From Campylobacterota bacterium (lineage in GTDB: Bacteria > Bdellovibrionota > Bacteriovoracia > Bacteriovoracales > Bacteriovoracaceae), in the NCBI GenBank assembly GCA_003650125.1, contig QNFX01000015.1:1-44874 (forward strand): 44,874 nt of DNA, in the 5' to 3' direction. Below are positions 8,440 through 15,815 of this stretch, one piece after another. A program made the position numbers and the translations under genes. The notes under the pieces are model-generated. The model was not told the origin of the DNA and did not search any database. It saw only the letters and a program-made list of their open reading frames with translations. Each line of letters starts with the position of its first letter. The first letter of the stretch is position 1.

Positions 8440-8578
8440 CTTGGCCTTAAGGTCTGTATTTACCAAACAACGAAGTAAAGCCGCTTCCTTCTTTTGAAGT
8501 TCCAAATTGGCACTTCAAAGATTTAACCTCATCCTCTGTTAACAAATTAATCCAAAGACTTTAAATCAGATGGTAATT
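8440..8578 (-). pseudogene. Remnant of an ORF6N-domain protein, fragment B
   Basis: A second, independently decayed ORF6N piece in the same orientation as fragment A. The codons read LLTEDEVKSLKCQFGTSKEG in one frame, preceded in another frame by LPSDLK. That corresponds to the ORF6N stretch RFPxDFxFxLTxEE, so a frameshift lies near 8555. The frame then degenerates and stops. Its CQFGTSK coding stretch again forms an imperfect inverted repeat (8494-8520). Two copies about 350 bp apart suggest two insertions or a duplicated ORF6N gene that has since eroded. Confidence 0.55.
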
Positions 8579-8680
8579 CGACTTTCTAACTATTCCAATT
8601 AAAGGAAATTTGATAGCTTCGGCACTAATTGGAGACAATCCAGAAATATTCTCAAATATTTTCAAGGAATTACAAGCTAT

Positions 8681-9478
8681 ATGCCTGAGCTACCAGAAGT
8701 AGAAACCATAAAATCTCAGCTCAGCGAGCATCTTCCTTTTAAGATTAAGAAGGTGAACTACTCTCCAGTAGTGGGTTCTCTTTTTGGGGAGAAGAGTTTT
8801 GATCCCGAGGGGATGGAGATTTCTGAGATTAAAAGATACGGCAAGGTTTTAAACTTTGTATTAGGAGATCAGCATATCTTATCAGGACTTGGTATGACTG
8901 GCGGTTGGATAATTTCTAAAGAGTCTCTTAATGAAAAACATAAACATGTGGAATTTGTCTGTGATGATATTTATCTAAGCTATGTAGACCCTAGAAGATT
9001 TGGTTTTCTTCATTATTTAGATGAGGAGGGAAAGAAATCTTATCTTACTCGTTTAGGTCCCGATCCTTTCTCTAAAGATTTTAGCGCTGAATATATATAC
9101 GGAGTTCTTAGAAAATATCCGGGAAGACAATTAAAGCCCTTCTTGTTGGATCAAAAATACTTTGCTGGGATTGGGAACTATCTCGCTTCGGAGATCTGCG
9201 CCTTGGCGGGAATTAGACCTACTAGAAGGGCCGGCAAAGTCACTAGGAAAGAATCCGTTAGGTTAAAAAAAGCAACCGATGCCATTTTAAATAAAAGTAT
9301 TAAAGCAAATGGCGCTACTTTTTGGGGAGGCTACCGGGATGCCAGTGGGGAGAAAGGCGAGGCGCTCAATCACTTGGTCGTCTTTTTTCAAAAAGATTGT
9401 GGTCTTTGTGGTGGTGTTGTTAAGAAGATTACCCTGGCGGGAAGGGGGACATTTTACTGCCCCCATTGCCAGCATTAA
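8681..9478 (+). CDS. mutM: Formamidopyrimidine-DNA glycosylase (Fpg/MutM)
   Basis: 265 residues. The N-terminus MPELPEVET provides the catalytic Pro2 and Glu3; Lys55 in KRYGKVL matches the conserved substrate lysine. The central helix-two-turn-helix region (DQKYFAGIGNYLASEIC) is present, and the C-terminal zinc finger has Cys240, Cys243, Cys260 and Cys263 with the conserved arginine in AGRGTFYC. The enzyme removes 8-oxoguanine and formamidopyrimidines and nicks the abasic site. It converges with the second cytochrome c'-like gene and overlaps its end by 4 bp. The ribosome site is poor (AAGGA, 12 bases away). Confidence 0.97.
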   Translation: MPELPEVETIKSQLSEHLPFKIKKVNYSPVVGSLFGEKSFDPEGMEISEIKRYGKVLNFVLGDQHILSGLGMTGGWIISKESLNEKHKHVEFVCDDIYLSYVDPRRFGFLHYLDEEGKKSYLTRLGPDPFSKDFSAEYIYGVLRKYPGRQLKPFLLDQKYFAGIGNYLASEICALAGIRPTRRAGKVTRKESVRLKKATDAILNKSIKANGATFWGGYRDASGEKGEALNHLVVFFQKDCGLCGGVVKKITLAGRGTFYCPHCQH

Positions 9479-9930
9479 TTCTCTTCTATGATTTTATAAG
9501 TTTCATGGCAGGCCAAACAAGAACTCATAATCTTATCAACTCTTTTTAGTACTTGTTTTTCATTCATTTGATATACCTCACTGGCCAATTGATCAAAGGC
9601 CTCGTGAACCCCCATTCCCATTGTCTTGAAACTCATTGGTAGCTTAGACATTAAAGAAGGGTTTATATCAACGGCCATTACCATACCAATTCCACTTGCT
9701 GACTTTTGCACTTTTTTAAAATCATTATCAGCAAGGCCCCCTAATATTCCTTTTAATCCCTTAAGCAAAAGCCTCATCTCTCCTAGCACCAACTCCCGAT
9801 CCTCTCCATTTAAAGTGATCTGAGTTCTTTTATCTACCACTTCCGCCGTTCCATACATAACCCTGTAACCAATGTATGAAATACTAATTACCCAAAGAAG
9901 AAGGGATGTAATCGCTAATTTTTTCCACAT
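9475..9930 (-). CDS. Cytochrome c'-like (class II) protein, copy 2
   Basis: 151 residues: an N-terminal signal or membrane anchor (residues 5-21), a helical body and a C-terminal heme motif Cys138-Leu-Ala-Cys141-His142 in SSCLACHETYK. It is clearly a paralog of the protein at 6615-7142, with matching DFKKVQKSA and PMSFKTMGMGVHEAFDQLA segments, but has a shorter linker after the signal. The ATG follows the MarR stop directly (TAAATG) behind a perfect AAGGAG site, so the pair is one translational unit. Periplasmic, heme probably attached by System II. Likely roles are NO/ligand binding or electron transfer under the stress sensed by its MarR partner (inferred). Confidence 0.8.
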   Translation of the reverse strand: MWKKLAITSLLLWVISISYIGYRVMYGTAEVVDKRTQITLNGEDRELVLGEMRLLLKGLKGILGGLADNDFKKVQKSASGIGMVMAVDINPSLMSKLPMSFKTMGMGVHEAFDQLASEVYQMNEKQVLKRVDKIMSSCLACHETYKIIEEN

Positions 9931-10362
9931 TTATATGCTCCTTATATTTTTTTCCATCTGGTCTAATACCCGATTTGCAATTTTTAAGTCCTCTTTATCA
10001 ATTCCTTTTAATGCTAATGATATTTTTTCCAAGACAATTTTTCGAAGTTTATTTTTTAAATTTTTTGCTTTTGGGCATAAAAAGATTCGAAAAGATCTTA
10101 AATCGTCCTTGTTATTTTTTTTTGTGAGTAAGCTTAACTCTTCCATTTTTTTTAAGGTGCGGGTTAAGTTTCCCTTCTTTTGCATGGTCAGCTCTAAAAG
10201 AGCGTGTTGGGTTAATCCGTCGTGGTCCCAAAGGCGGTTTAGTATGACCCACTGTTCAAAGTTGATATCTATCTTTTTATGGTGAAATTCCTCAAAGATT
10301 AGACCTTTTAGCAGTGAAAAATTCTTGTAGAGCTTAAAGCCAAAGATATCATCTAAATTCAT
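9931..10362 (-). CDS. MarR-family transcriptional regulator, copy 2
   Basis: 143 residues, MarR-type winged helix: LTQHALLELTMQKKGNLTRTLKKMEE as the DNA-reading region and KKNNKDDLRSFRIFLCPKAK as the wing. It belongs to a different MarR branch from the protein at 7126-7587 (low identity), although both head the same kind of operon. No ribosome site precedes the ATG: the bases before it belong to the operator and a possible -10, so the message may be leaderless. It is co-transcribed with the cytochrome c'-like gene and divergent from the NYN gene. Confidence 0.88.
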   Translation of the reverse strand: MNLDDIFGFKLYKNFSLLKGLIFEEFHHKKIDINFEQWVILNRLWDHDGLTQHALLELTMQKKGNLTRTLKKMEELSLLTKKNNKDDLRSFRIFLCPKAKNLKNKLRKIVLEKISLALKGIDKEDLKIANRVLDQMEKNIRSI

Positions 10363-10383
10363 TTGGTTATCATGATAACTAAA
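10362..10383. promoter_or_regulatory. Candidate MarR operator 2
   Basis: Inverted repeat with 10-bp arms (TTTGGTTATC and GATAACTAAA, one mismatch) around AT. The inner 20 bp, TTGGTTATCATGATAACTAA, share the outer hexamers of operator 1 exactly. It touches the first base of the MarR start codon. Confidence 0.65.
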
Positions 10384-10398
10384 TCAGGGGATTGTCAA
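10369..10398 (-). promoter_or_regulatory. Probable promoter of the second MarR-cytochrome pair
   Basis: Minus strand: perfect TTGACA (-35, 10393-10398), an 18-base spacer and CATGAT (-10, 10369-10374). The -10 lies inside the operator, so bound MarR would block it. The -10 ends 6 bases before the ATG, predicting a transcript starting at or next to the start codon. Confidence 0.45.
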
Positions 10399-10427
10399 TA
10401 CTTTATGCGAGGTGATAGGTTTGGCGG

Positions 10428-10943
10428 ATGGAAAATAAAATAAAAATAAATCAAAGCGTTGCTATCTTAATAGATGGAAATAATATCGAAAGAAGTATTC
10501 ACGGCATCACCAAAAATGAGGCCACCATGATCAATTTTGATACCCTTATCCCCAGGCTTTTAATGGACCGGGGACTCAATAGATTAATCTATTTCAGAGA
10601 AGGAAAAAATATTTCCACTAAGCTAAGTGAGCGGTTACACCAAAATTATCACGGCTCGGTAGTCCCTTGCCATAAAAGTGCTGATATTCCCCTTTCAATT
10701 AAGGCCACACAGCTTGCGAGTAAGGTGGATACTATTATTCTACTTTCGGGAGATTCAGATTATGTGGAGCTTGTTGCTCACTTAAAATCTGAAGGGGTGA
10801 GAATAGAAATTGCGGCGGTTGAAGAAACAACTAGTCGTCTTTTAGTTGATGAGGCCGATTACTTTCATCCCATCATCAAAGATGATTGGTTTACCTTGCT
10901 TCCCAAGAATAAAACTAAAAAGAAAACGACTAAGAAGAAGTAG
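10428..10943 (+). CDS. NYN-domain (LabA/DUF88-type) putative ribonuclease
   Basis: 171 residues forming one NYN (PIN-like) domain with a basic tail. The acidic metal-binding positions are visible: Asp16 in ILIDGNN, Asp86 in SADIPLSIKA, and Asp109/Asp111 in LLSGDSDY. The order and spacing fit the LabA/Limkain-type NYN family, predicted metal-dependent RNases. The last 13 residues are lysine-rich (KNKTKKKTTKKK), which suggests RNA binding. It is transcribed divergently from the second MarR operon; only about 45 bp separate the operator from its ATG, so the MarR protein could also influence it. It converges with the NUDIX gene, overlapping by 14 bp. Confidence 0.85.
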   Translation: MENKIKINQSVAILIDGNNIERSIHGITKNEATMINFDTLIPRLLMDRGLNRLIYFREGKNISTKLSERLHQNYHGSVVPCHKSADIPLSIKATQLASKVDTIILLSGDSDYVELVAHLKSEGVRIEIAAVEETTSRLLVDEADYFHPIIKDDWFTLLPKNKTKKKTTKKK

Positions 10944-11472
10944 AAAGGTCAAAGAGATGAAAGGCCGCCACTACTAATGAGTGCGTGATTTTTCCCTCTT
11001 TAATTAGGGTTGGAATATCCTTTAGTGGAACCAGCTTAATATCAATTTCTTCAAGAGGATCGAGATTTTGTGGGCCTGCCTTTTGGCAGTTTAAGGCAAG
11101 GTAGGTGGCACAAGTATTGCTCATAAAAGCAGGATTGGCATCTACTTGGCCTAGTTTTACCCACTCAGTAGACTGATATCCGGTTTCCTCCGCAAGTTCG
11201 CGTTTGGCACCATCAATTATATCTTCTCCTGGATGTCCTACTCCACCAGGGATTTCCAAGGTTATAGAATCTATGCCCTGACGGTATTGTTCCACCATCA
11301 CCACTTCATTTTCTGCAGTTAAAGCGACAATATTGACCCAGTCCCAGCAGTCGAGAACATCAAATTTGCCAGTTTTTCCCGAGTCTGGAGAGGTGCGCTC
11401 TACCTCACGATATTTAAAAACCTTGGCACTTAGGACTGATTTTTCCGATTTTGTTTCCCATTTTTTAACCAT
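10930..11472 (-). CDS. NUDIX hydrolase, ADP-ribose pyrophosphatase-like
   Basis: 180 residues with a complete Nudix box GX5EX7REUXEEXGU: Gly77, Glu83, then REL at 91-93 and EETG at 95-98 (GHPGEDIIDGAKRELAEETG). The preceding VVMVEQYRQGIDSITLEIPGG segment is typical of the ADP-ribose pyrophosphatase (NudF-like) subgroup, which hydrolyses ADP-ribose and similar sugar nucleotides; the exact substrate cannot be read from sequence. Cytoplasmic, single-gene unit, starting at the ATG at 11472 and overlapping the NYN gene tail to tail. Confidence 0.88.
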   Translation of the reverse strand: MVKKWETKSEKSVLSAKVFKYREVERTSPDSGKTGKFDVLDCWDWVNIVALTAENEVVMVEQYRQGIDSITLEIPGGVGHPGEDIIDGAKRELAEETGYQSTEWVKLGQVDANPAFMSNTCATYLALNCQKAGPQNLDPLEEIDIKLVPLKDIPTLIKEGKITHSLVVAAFHLFDLSTSS

Positions 11473-11601
11473 TCCATCAATCTAGCAAAAAAGAGTTCCC
11501 AAATGGAAATATTTTGCTATCAATGCACTGAGAAAGCATGGCCAAGATGAAGCTTGAAGGTTAATTTTACGAATACTTAAATATCCTAGAGGACACAATC
11601 G

Positions 11602-13596
11602 ATGCAACAACAACTGATTCCTTTAAACATCCCCCAAAAACTCGCTGAAACTCCCAAAGATCTCCCCAAATACCAACAAATGGTAAAGAATATGGGGGGA
11701 AAAGATATTACTCTAGCAGATCCCAAGGCCACTCGGGCCTTTGTTGCTCTAATGAATCAAAATGCCGTCACTGGTGGCGCCGCTGCTCACTGGGGTGGCC
11801 CTGCAGCTTTTGCTGAAATTATGTCCTCAATTCATGAGCTCATGTTTAAAGAGAGTGCCTGGTATAAAAGTTATAACTTCGTAAACGATGCAGGACATAC
11901 CGAAAATGGTGTCTATGCCCTTCGGGCCAATTATAAATTTGACGACTTAACTCCTGAAGACCTTTTTAAATTTAGATCAATTGAATCTAAGTTGACCGGT
12001 CACGGAGAGGCCCATCTCAACCCCGAGGGAGTTTATATCTCTAATGGACCTCTAGGTTCTGGACTTCCTCAGGCCCAAGGTTTAGCGATTGCTGATAAAC
12101 TTTTAAAAAATGATCGAGTAACAATTTGTACTATTTCTGATGGTGCATCAATGGAAGGAGAGGCCAAGGAATCCTTTGCCGCCATTCCAGGGTTCGCCAA
12201 AAAAGGACTAGTTAATCCCTTCTTGATGGTGGTGTCTGATAATAATACCAAACTAGGTGGACGAATTGATGAAGATTCTTTTTCTATGAATCCCACCTTT
12301 GATTCGCTTGCTACTTTAGGTTGGAAAACAACTGTTGTACAAAATGGTAATGACCTACAAGAAGTTTATCTAGCGATTGAAAAAGGATTAGAAGATGTCA
12401 AAAAAGATCCTTCCGTTCCTGTTGCCCTGATTGTTAAAACCGTTAAAGGCTTTGGCATAAAATCTACTATGGAAGCAAGCTCTGGTGGACATGGTTATCC
12501 CATAAAACCTTATAGTGCTGACTTTATTCCTTTTCTTGAAGAAATCTATGAAGGGAAGCTTCCCAGCGAGTTTTTAGGCTGGGCCCATGAAATTTTAAAA
12601 AAACCAGTAGATGAAAAACCTAAGACTAAATCGGACGTAGTGGTTGAAAAGGTCCAACCAGGATTTGCCAAAGCGGCCATTCGAGCGACTAAAGAAGGAC
12701 TTCCTGTCTTCTCTATCTCTACAGATCTTCAAGGCTCAACCGGAATTGCCCCTTTTCATAAAGAATTTCCTGAACGTTTTCTTGATGTTGGTGTAGCGGA
12801 ATCTAATATGATTTCAACTGCTGTTGGACTTTCTAAACAGGGAATGATTCCAATTGTAGATACTTTCGCCCAGTTTGGAATCACGAAAGGAAATCTCCCA
12901 CTAATTATGGCCTCTCTTTCTCAGGCCCCAGTTATAGGACTTTTTTCTCATACAGGTTTTCAAGATGCCGCCGATGGTGCTTCTCATCAGGCAACAACTT
13001 ACTTAGCTGCCGTCTCTGCGATTCCTCATATTACCTGTGTACAAGTTTCTTGCTCTAGTGAAGCAGAGTCCTTGATGTATCAGGCCTTAACTAATTTTGC
13101 CAAAGAGCGAGAGGCGGGAAAAACCCCAAATAGTGTTTTATTCTTTTTAGGTAGGGAAAACTTCCCAGCTTATTATGATAAAAATATGGACTATCCATGG
13201 ATGAAATCTCAAGTTTATAAAAAAGGTCGTGACCTAGTAATTGTTTCTAGTGGTTCCATGCTGCCTAAAGCTCTTGCTGCCGGTGAGGCCTTAGAAAAAG
13301 AGGGAGTTAGTGCAACAGTTATAAATAACTCTTTTGTAAATTATCCTGATGTGGAAACTGTTAAAGAAGCTCTAAATGGTAATGGAAAACTAATCACCAT
13401 TGAAGATCACCAGTTAATTGGCGGAATGGGAGCTCAACTAGTTCACAAATTAAAAATTGATGGCGTAGATTTTAAACTTAAGTCTATTGGTAATAATGGA
13501 AAATTTGGTCAGAGTGCCTATAAAGCAGATCAACTTTATGATTTACACGGTATGAGTAAAGATGGAATTATTGCTGCTGCACGAGAGCTTCTCTAG
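11602..13596 (+). CDS. tkt: Transketolase
   Basis: 664 residues, full-length transketolase. The thiamine diphosphate-binding stretch SDGASMEGEAKESF with downstream VVSDNN lies near residues 179-215, the catalytic glutamate corresponds to Glu400 in DVGVAESNM, and the C-terminal domain is complete. It transfers two-carbon ketol units between sugar phosphates in the pentose phosphate pathway. The TPP motif begins SDG rather than the usual GDG, and the N-terminal domain is somewhat unlike the E. coli enzyme, as in a divergent bacterial subgroup. Ribosome site AGAGGA, 10 bases before the ATG. Its stop overlaps the stop of convergent fliG by 3 bases. Confidence 0.93.
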   Translation: MQQQLIPLNIPQKLAETPKDLPKYQQMVKNMGGKDITLADPKATRAFVALMNQNAVTGGAAAHWGGPAAFAEIMSSIHELMFKESAWYKSYNFVNDAGHTENGVYALRANYKFDDLTPEDLFKFRSIESKLTGHGEAHLNPEGVYISNGPLGSGLPQAQGLAIADKLLKNDRVTICTISDGASMEGEAKESFAAIPGFAKKGLVNPFLMVVSDNNTKLGGRIDEDSFSMNPTFDSLATLGWKTTVVQNGNDLQEVYLAIEKGLEDVKKDPSVPVALIVKTVKGFGIKSTMEASSGGHGYPIKPYSADFIPFLEEIYEGKLPSEFLGWAHEILKKPVDEKPKTKSDVVVEKVQPGFAKAAIRATKEGLPVFSISTDLQGSTGIAPFHKEFPERFLDVGVAESNMISTAVGLSKQGMIPIVDTFAQFGITKGNLPLIMASLSQAPVIGLFSHTGFQDAADGASHQATTYLAAVSAIPHITCVQVSCSSEAESLMYQALTNFAKEREAGKTPNSVLFFLGRENFPAYYDKNMDYPWMKSQVYKKGRDLVIVSSGSMLPKALAAGEALEKEGVSATVINNSFVNYPDVETVKEALNGNGKLITIEDHQLIGGMGAQLVHKLKIDGVDFKLKSIGNNGKFGQSAYKADQLYDLHGMSKDGIIAAARELL

Positions 13597-14627
13597 ACGA
13601 AAGTGTCGCCACTTTCACCACCACGAGTAATGATCGCCTTATCCTTAGCTTCAAGGTCTTTAATTTTTTGAACAATTTGACTTTGAGCACTCTCCACATC
13701 AGATAGTCTGGTAGGCCCAAGAGACTCCAAATCTTCGGTCAATAACTTAGCGGCCCGAGTAGACATATTGGCAAGCATTTTGGCCTTAACTTCTTCAGGC
13801 GCAGTCTTTAAAGCGATGGCCAGATCTTTAGAATCAAGTTCTTTTAATAGATTTTGAATACCTTGATCGTCAACAAAGACAACGTCTTCAAAAACAAACA
13901 TGAGGTTTCTGATTTCTTCCGCTAATTCTGGATCCTTCTCTTCCACACGACCCATGATATTTTTTTCTGTATTTTTATCCATAAGGTTTAACATATCTGC
14001 CACCGGCTCAACACCACCGATATTGGAGGTATCAATAGAGCCCAGAGTTGATAGTTCGGTTTTTAAAACCTCATCTAACTGAGAGATCAGGTCAGGAGAA
14101 ACATAATCAAGGTTGGCAATTCTAAGAACTACTTCTGCCTGGAGTGCCTCGGGTAAACGTCTAAGAGCATCCACACCTTTTTCAGGACTCAAGTGACTCA
14201 TGACAAGAGCAATGGTTTGCGGATGTTCATTTAATAAAAAGTTGGCAAGTGTTCTAGCGTCCACAAGTTCTAGCGATTCAAGTGTGCGGGATTCCCCCAC
14301 TTCTACGATCTGTCCTAAAAGAGATTCAGCTCGCTCTTCTCCTAAAGTTTTAACAATGAAATCTTTTCCTTTATTTTCAGAAAATAAAAGTTCAGATTCT
14401 TCAGCAATTCGCGAATAGAATTCTTCCAAGACTCTTTTAGACATCCAAATTGGGGCCTTCCTCACATCAGACATAGAGTTAATCATTCTTTTAACGTCAT
14501 TATCTTTTAAATGTTCAAAGATTAGTTGTGAGGATTTCACCCCCAACAGACTCAGTAAAAGTCCGGCCTTTTCCTGGCCACTAAGTAGAGCAAATTGAAT
14601 ATCTGGATCGAGGGACTGTTCTGCCAT
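13593..14627 (-). CDS. fliG: Flagellar motor switch protein FliG
   Basis: 344 residues from the ATG at 14627. All three FliG parts are seen: an N-terminal domain beginning LLSGQEKAGLLLSLLG, the middle domain with the EHPQ motif (near residue 133) followed by LRRLP, and the C-terminal torque domain (MFVFEDVVFVDDQGIQ) with its charged helix. FliG joins the MS ring to the C ring and interacts with MotA. The frame is open to an ATG at 14693, but the added residues are unlike FliG and a TGCTATAAT box sits 6 bases before the 14627 ATG, so the shorter start is used. No other flagellar gene is near, so it is isolated or a second copy. Confidence 0.93.
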   Translation of the reverse strand: MAEQSLDPDIQFALLSGQEKAGLLLSLLGVKSSQLIFEHLKDNDVKRMINSMSDVRKAPIWMSKRVLEEFYSRIAEESELLFSENKGKDFIVKTLGEERAESLLGQIVEVGESRTLESLELVDARTLANFLLNEHPQTIALVMSHLSPEKGVDALRRLPEALQAEVVLRIANLDYVSPDLISQLDEVLKTELSTLGSIDTSNIGGVEPVADMLNLMDKNTEKNIMGRVEEKDPELAEEIRNLMFVFEDVVFVDDQGIQNLLKELDSKDLAIALKTAPEEVKAKMLANMSTRAAKLLTEDLESLGPTRLSDVESAQSQIVQKIKDLEAKDKAIITRGGESGDTFV

Positions 14628-14633
14628 AAATTT

Positions 14634-14642
14634 ATTATAGCA
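14634..14642 (-). promoter_or_regulatory. Extended -10 promoter of fliG
   Basis: Minus strand TGCTATAAT: a perfect -10 with the TGn extension. It ends 6 bases before the ATG, so transcription should start on the start codon itself. No Shine-Dalgarno sequence is present, consistent with a leaderless fliG message. Confidence 0.55.
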
Positions 14643-14712
14643 AAGGGAATGATTCAGAGCAAAAAAGTCAAAAATTGTTGGAAAATAGATCAAATTTAAA
14701 TATGGTGGTTAA

Positions 14713-15471
14713 ATGTTAAAAATCGGAATTACCCCATGCTTTTTTTATCCGGATAAAAACCGTGATGCCTATAGTAAGAAGACCCTCACCTACGTAGAAA
14801 ATGATATGGTAGACTATCTTTCAGCTCCTGATATCATGCCTATTTTAATTCCAGACATTAAAGGGAAGGCCTTAATGGGGTTTCTAGGTGAGTTAGATGG
14901 CATCGTCTTTCAGGGTGGCAATGATGTATCTCCCCAAAGCTATGATGAGGAAATGATCGAAAATGGCCGCTGGCCTGGAGATCAGTATAGGGATCAATTT
15001 GAAATAGAAATCATGGATTTTGCTTATTTTAACAAAATTCCTGTCTTGGGAGTTTGCCGAGGTCATCAACTCATCAACGTCTATTTTAAAGGTAAGCTCT
15101 ACCAAGATATTGCCCTAGAGACGAAATCCCCTATAATCCACCGAGAGGGTATGGCCTATGATGAAATTTTTCATGAAATTGCTTTCCACCCAGAGTCTAT
15201 TTTAAGTGAGATCTATCCTGATGGGCCTATGGTAGTTAACTCAGTCCATCATCAGGGAATCAAAGTATTGGGGGAAAAGCTCGTGGCCGAGGCCTACTGC
15301 CCACAGGACGGAGTTATCGAGGCCTACAGATATAAGGATCTAAAGGACCGATTTATCTATTCTGTACAATGGCACCCTGAATTTTCTCATACTCTAGGGG
15401 ACAAAATACTTGATCCAGGGCCTTTGTTAGATTATTTTATCAAAAACGTAAGAAAGCGTAGGAAGAGATAA
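14713..15471 (+). CDS. Class-I glutamine amidotransferase-like hydrolase (peptidase C26, PuuD-like)
   Basis: 252 residues, one glutamine-amidotransferase-fold domain. The nucleophile is Cys115 in GVCRGHQLINV, with His221 and Glu223 in VQWHPEFSH completing the triad; GIVFQGGNDVSP is the oxyanion region. This matches the gamma-glutamyl-gamma-aminobutyrate hydrolase (PuuD/peptidase C26) group, cytoplasmic enzymes that cleave gamma-glutamyl amides. No putrescine-pathway neighbours are present, so the substrate is open. Its stop overlaps the next ATG (TAATG), coupling it to the zinc-ribbon protein. Confidence 0.85.
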   Translation: MLKIGITPCFFYPDKNRDAYSKKTLTYVENDMVDYLSAPDIMPILIPDIKGKALMGFLGELDGIVFQGGNDVSPQSYDEEMIENGRWPGDQYRDQFEIEIMDFAYFNKIPVLGVCRGHQLINVYFKGKLYQDIALETKSPIIHREGMAYDEIFHEIAFHPESILSEIYPDGPMVVNSVHHQGIKVLGEKLVAEAYCPQDGVIEAYRYKDLKDRFIYSVQWHPEFSHTLGDKILDPGPLLDYFIKNVRKRRKR

Positions 15472-15815
15472 TGAGCAGTCTAAAAGATCAATTAATGAAA
15501 GCAGGTTTTAAATCCACTGAAAAAGTGAAGGTAAAAAAAACCCGTTTTGATAACACGAGAAAGAAAAAAACCCATTCCCACCATGGGCATAGAACCTTTT
15601 GTGAAAATTGCAAAGGTATTTTACCCGATGTTGAGTTCTACGATCACCGTGTTCCTGAAGTAACCGGTAAATGGATCTGTACTGATTGTGCTGATAAAAA
15701 CTGGGTCCCTGATGAAACGAGAAAGACCGCTCAAAGTGAAGCAGCAAGAAGAAATATTTTTAAAAGAAACTTTGGTAGAACTATAAAAGTTGCCGCTAAA
15801 GACTCACCTCGTTAA
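15471..15815 (+). CDS. Small basic zinc-ribbon protein
   Basis: 114 residues. The N-terminus (MSSLKDQLMKAGF, then a KVKKTRFDNTRKKK run) resembles the start of DUF2058/YaiL-like proteins. The centre holds two CxxC pairs (FCENCKG and ICTDCADK), 30 residues apart, which suggests a zinc ribbon, preceded by a His-rich patch (THSHHGHR). Highly basic, so nucleic-acid or ribosome binding is plausible. It is translationally coupled to the amidotransferase-like gene by TAATG and overlaps the histidine kinase gene tail to tail by 20 bp. I know no characterised homolog. Confidence 0.7.
   Translation: MSSLKDQLMKAGFKSTEKVKVKKTRFDNTRKKKTHSHHGHRTFCENCKGILPDVEFYDHRVPEVTGKWICTDCADKNWVPDETRKTAQSEAARRNIFKRNFGRTIKVAAKDSPR

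Noticed and set aside
8038-8680. An intact toxin-antitoxin or phage cassette upstream of mutM
   Set aside because: Only fragments with stops and frameshifts are present; no complete partner gene or attachment repeats.
9872-10285. 137-codon open frame antisense to the second MarR gene
   Set aside because: Exact shadow of a well-supported MarR gene, Phe/Ser-rich in the way of antisense translations of Lys/Glu-rich genes.
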